The notes beneath the pieces were generated by a model. The model saw nothing but the letters and a program-made list of their open reading frames with translations. It had not been told where the DNA came from and searched no databases. From NCBI GenBank assembly GCA_008828725.1, contig MEHQ01000327.1, positions 87,209 to 151,208 on the forward strand: 64,000 bases of DNA, given 5' to 3'. A program made the translations under genes and the position numbers. Source of the stretch: Saccharina japonica. Its lineage: Eukaryota; Sar; Phaeophyceae; Laminariales; Laminariaceae. The first letter of the stretch is position 1, and every line of letters begins with the position of its first letter. Below, one piece after another: positions 59,740 through 64,000 of the stretch.

Positions 59740-61190
59740 CGGGAAGGCGAGGAGGAGAGCGCCCTACGCTGTCACCGGGCTATGACCGGGATGCCCGCTT
59801 TGCGCCGACGGTAGTTATACGTCGGGCAGGGGGGGTGTTGCAGTCGGGCGGGCGCTAAGACACTGAGATGCACGACGGCTGTCCGGACCAGCGTTGCGTG
59901 GAGGGTCTATATGTTCGCGGGGACGGAAGGGCAAGCTAAACAGCAAGCATTTCAGAGACAGTGGAATAAAAGGTCGTCACGGAGACGCGAGAAACCAGTC
60001 GGGTCGGCAGCATCATCAATCGCGACCCGGTACAACACCATCAACAGCGACCCAGGGGGTCTTCTGGGTGTTGGAAATCTGGCAACCTGGATTCTAGTTG
60101 TTGGGAGCTTCAGTATTTGGAGTCCGGGTTTGAGTTTCGGAGGACTGACTGATATTCCCCCGCACGAGGGTAACCCGGGCCTGAATGCGATTTGGGCTCT
60201 GTAGATTTTGAGAGTTTATCAGTGTATCAATAACAACTTTGTAGAGTACCTCGCAGGTATTCGGTTGAAACGTGAGGTGAGCACTTTGTCAATCGCCGCC
60301 GATCGGGAGATGAGGTAAGCATCTCTCGTGCGTGTTGCAAGTAGATTCGGCGGTAGCGCTTCGACGGCGAAAGGTAAGCACCTGTCATGGTATTGTCGAA
60401 CGGGTCGGCGAAGGTGAGCGCCGTCTCGGGTTCTGACTTGTGAGAAGGACCCGTCTTTGTTTTTGTGTTTGAGTGATACGGGGCTGTTGGGTCAAAAACG
60501 TCACTTAGCTGTTGTGATGGTGGGAATGCTCTTCTTGGCCGGCGCAGGGGGCGCCGCAAGAACAAGAGTCGAGCAGATAGCTTCATGACGCACGGACGGA
60601 GTTCTACAATGGACAAGGAACGCTTGGGAGTACGAGGCGTCGGTTGGTCGAGTCCTTCTGTCTCAGGAATGGACAAGGGCCAGCACGGACGCACGTCACG
60701 CCACCTTACAAGGTCCACGTCGCCACACCACCAGATTTCGGCCCGACGGCGTAGGATGGAGGAGGAAGGCACATTCGCTGTACCGGATCTTAACCGAGAT
60801 GCCCGCTTGGCATCGACGGTCACATACGCCGGGCTGGGGGGGCATCGCAGCAAGGGATAGCAGAGGAGGAAGGGGATATCGGTTCATTGCATGGAATGCC
60901 CACTTGGTACCGACGCTTACACGCGCCGGGCTAGGGGGGTATTGCAGCGACGGGGGCGCCAAGGAACCAAGGCGCACGTGACGGCAGGGAAGCCCTTTCT
61001 GGGCCGACGATAGTCCACACGTCGGACATTGGGGGTGTTACAAATGCCGGACCGACGACGTGGGTAGAGGAGGAAGGCGAGCACGCTCTTACCGGGCCGT
61101 GACCGGGATGCCCGTTTTGCACCGACGATAGTTATGCGTCGCGCAGGGGAGGTGTTGCAGCGGGCTGGCTGCCAGGGGTCAATACAATGA
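59740..61190. repeat. Irregular ~100-bp repeat, GATGCCCGCTTTGCGCCGAC
   Basis: Copies centre near 59800, 60800, 60900, 60990 and 61110. Each has GATGCCCGC-type start, CCGACG.TAGT..ACGTCGG and a G-run followed by GTGTTGCAG. The last four form a tandem cluster. The minus strand reads RRITIVGAKRASRSRPG-type repeats, open in several frames because of the repeat. A gene reading these as peptide repeats cannot be excluded. Confidence 0.65.
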
Positions 61191-64000
61191 TGCGTGAGCG
61201 ACTGACTGTCATGGCCAGTGCTACGCGGAGGGTCCATCGTTACAACGGGGGTCAAGCTGTACGAAGCTTCCCGCTTGAACGATGGAGGTCGAGGATGGGT
61301 TCCCTTCGTAGGAACGCCATTATGCCAATGGAACGCCGAATCAGGCTGAAAGCTGGGCGTATGCTCAAGTGGGCTTCTTACCTGGTTTTTAGTTCAAAAC
61401 CACCCCCAGTGATGTGTATCCATTTGTCAAGTGTGTACATGTCTGTTGCCCGCTATGCGCTTGGCTTACGCTTAACCAACGCACTACGCGTCTAAAATCA
61501 GACACCCGGGGTAATCTGCAGCTCTCGGACGAGAGCTTGGGCAGCCTTTCGGGAGGCAACTCTATCTCTCCATCGAACTCAACCAGCAATGAGGTGAGCC
61601 TACTCTCGGCGCTGGCCCGAGAGGCGGACGCTGCTGTAATATGACGTCATCATCTGGATCGTTGGCAGGGACATTTGCGTCGCGGGGTCGCACCCACAAC
61701 GACAACATCGATTTGCTAATCATAGTACGTACTCGTAGCGCCACACGTCTTCTTTGCATTGGAGGGCGGCAAAAAAAATGTGTTTCGGCAGCTGTTAATA
61801 GTCTATTCCTGCTAAATATCCATACGAGTACACGTCTACTTTATACAAGGGGGGGCGGAGAGAAACGTGGTCGGCTGCTACTAAATCATAGTAACGGCTG
61901 CGCACTCGAGTACTTGTTCAGGTGGTATAATGTGAGTATATTTTTCAACAACAACAATCACAAGAAAGGTCGTCATCCCCACAAAAAATGTCGCCGATAA
62001 ATTCGTACAAGCATCGTGTTTTAAATCGATTCCGAAGTTGGAGCTCTTCCTCTCTGCAGAGGAAAAAAAAAGTTTCCAAGGCATCAGTAATATCAATCTC
62101 GCCCGTTACCGTACATGATGTGTTGGTCAATTTGCCAGGTTTCCTTATATATCCATTGTACACAACATAAAATATTGTTCATGTTGCATGATTAGTAACT
62201 AATGTATTGTTTCGTATATACCGTACACATCGCCTCTTACACACAAGCCTGCCTGCCTGGTCCTCCTGGGACCCAACCAGCCTGCCTGGCCACCCCGCGT
62301 TTGCGTCTCTGCCGTTCCTTTTGCTTCGTGCACCCACCAACCAATTCGTGGAGGGACATTGTGCGCCCGCTTCTTTTACAGTAATAGTAGTAGTAGTGCA
62401 ACAACTAGGTGCAAGGGGCGCTATCGTTACTATATTCTGTCTTCGAATCTACCAGCAACACGTCCATATTTCTACGCTTGCCCCCGACACAAAAAAAAAC
62501 GCCATCCATCCCAGGAACTGCCAAGATATATACGGAGTATGTAGTATGTACGCGCACTAACTTTGTTCCCTTTCGCCCGTCATGACGACCAGTGGAGAAG
62601 GGGGTGTACATGCTTAGAAAGGGTGAAAGTATCGCGACGAGAAAAACATACATACCCGAACGACCAACCAACCGACAATACGGCCGACCGATTCATCGAT
62701 CAACAGAATAGACCGATTGGCCTATCCATCTATGGAACAAACACACTCCAATATTTTAGCCACTACTTACTGCTGTAATATGATAATACTACCCCCCCCC
62801 TCCTTTCCCCACCCCGCCTTACCCCCCCTTCTTCCCCAGTCCCACACACCCACCCACCCCTTGACCGACACCGAAAGCCATCAAACACCCCTGCCCTTCC
62901 TCAGGTTTGAACAATCCCAGGACGCAACGGACGGAGAGCGCCGTAAAAAAAACACGGTTGTTTGCAAAGCACAAAGCAAGCTAGAAAACATCCGGAGCAC
63001 CCCGCACCCTCCCCTCCCCTCCCCCGTGCCCGACTCTGTTAAAGCGCGAGTCACAGCGCAGCAGCAAGTAATAGTGCCCCCCACCCGCTGTGCTTAGCGA
63101 TCCGACTCCATCCACACTAGGATGTGCGGGAAGAGGCAACTCCCGAGTGTGTCGCGCCAAGTCCCTCCAGAGAATGTTCAAAGCAAGCGCGCCGGGCATT
63201 CCGCTTGGTTCCGCCGCCAACGCCTCCGTGTGAGCGGCCCATCGACCGACCGAGATGGCGGGTGGGTACCGCCTGTGCCTGCCGCGCCCCCAAAAAATAT
63301 AGCTTCACCTTGGGAGGTGTAGCATCAACTCCCTAACATAACTCTCCGCGCTCAAGTATCCACAGGTTCGACGACTAATCAACGCTACCTCTACTTTCTT
63401 AGATTCAACGAATGTCACGCTGAGCAAACGCACGCTCCCCCCCAGCCACCCCCCGCCCACTACTTCACCACGACGGCGACAGCGGCCTGTGTCACCCGAA
63501 CAAGCAAAATATCGCGGTACAGCGAAACTTACAGCACCAGCCGCAGCAGTGGCTGGTGCTAAAAATAATTGCAGCACGGTGATTGAGCGGAGAAATCCCT
63601 CGAAGAGACACAGACAGACGAACGGCGGCACCACCCCCCCCTCTCCCCCCGCCTCCCCTCTTCCCAACGTAACTACTTGGGCTCGGGCAAGTCAGTGGAA
63701 AGGCCGAGCAAGCCAACACTTACATAATTAAACCTGCGCAAAAAGGGAAACCCTGCAACAAAGCGACACAAAGGAGCACGTTACGGGCAGACAGACAACA
63801 CAGCACAAACAATGCGATGTCTCCCGCCGCCTCGCTTGCCACACATCTCCCACACCGCTTTCAAGGGCAAAACAAAAATCTGAACCCGTTTGGTAAAATA
63901 AAAACTCAACAAAACAATTAAGAGGAAGCAACGGTGCAATGGGAGAGGGTAGGCATCACAGCCAAATCTAACCGGATTACCTTCCCGCCCTCCCCTACCC
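61191..64000. other. No gene supported; C/A-rich end
   Basis: A frame ending at 61644 (SLSGGNSISPSNSTSNEVSL) is serine-rich and could be an exon, but no splice partner is visible. Beyond 62750 the plus strand is C-rich (CCCCTCCTTTCCCCACCCC), which opens frames on both strands by composition alone. Confidence 0.4.

Overview
The window is eukaryotic and repeat-rich. It carries parts of three related disease-resistance-like (NLR-type) genes, all on the minus strand. Each begins with a 164-residue helical exon that resembles the four-helix bundle of the MLKL/HeLo cell-death family. Two of them continue into an NB-ARC nucleotide-binding module and then a long array of 42-residue kinesin-light-chain-type TPRs. 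NB-ARC joined to TPR is known from brown algae such as Ectocarpus. Together with the short-motif, GTAC-rich intergenic DNA, this makes a brown alga (Phaeophyceae) the most likely source. That is inference from gene family, not from a marker gene. One ambiguous base (about 32284) shows this is a draft assembly.

Layout: 0.1-2.2 kb holds two minisatellites. 2.2-7.6 kb holds decayed sequence, part of it collinear with the intron of gene 1. 7.9-8.4 kb is an orphan first exon (gene 0), with shared upstream DNA to 10.2 kb. 11.1-11.8 kb is a decayed retroelement reverse-transcriptase piece, and 12.9-13.35 kb is a CCGCA pentamer array. 15.1-23.9 kb is gene 1: exon 1, a 4.3-kb intron, then one long NB-ARC plus TPR exon with one frameshift and an early stop late in the TPRs. 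24-28.3 kb is the second copy of the upstream block. 28.4-38.3 kb is a dense mosaic of dispersed repeats, hairpin elements, tRNA-like SINEs and an AACGTTA minisatellite. 41.1-47.5 kb is gene 2. Its 5' half is broken by a stop, two small deletions and an inserted 747-bp terminal-inverted-repeat element, yet its 16-TPR array is an uninterrupted reading frame. 47.7-64 kb has a LINE fragment at 52.3-53.5 kb, a third copy of upstream sequence, hairpins, tandem repeats and no convincing gene.

How the genes would work together: the shared plan (membrane-active-type helical bundle, ATP/ADP switch, repeat sensor) is that of an immune receptor that detects a ligand through the TPRs and triggers cell death through the N-terminal bundle. 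The three copies lie head to tail with collinear flanks and introns, so they arose by segmental duplication and are now decaying to different degrees.
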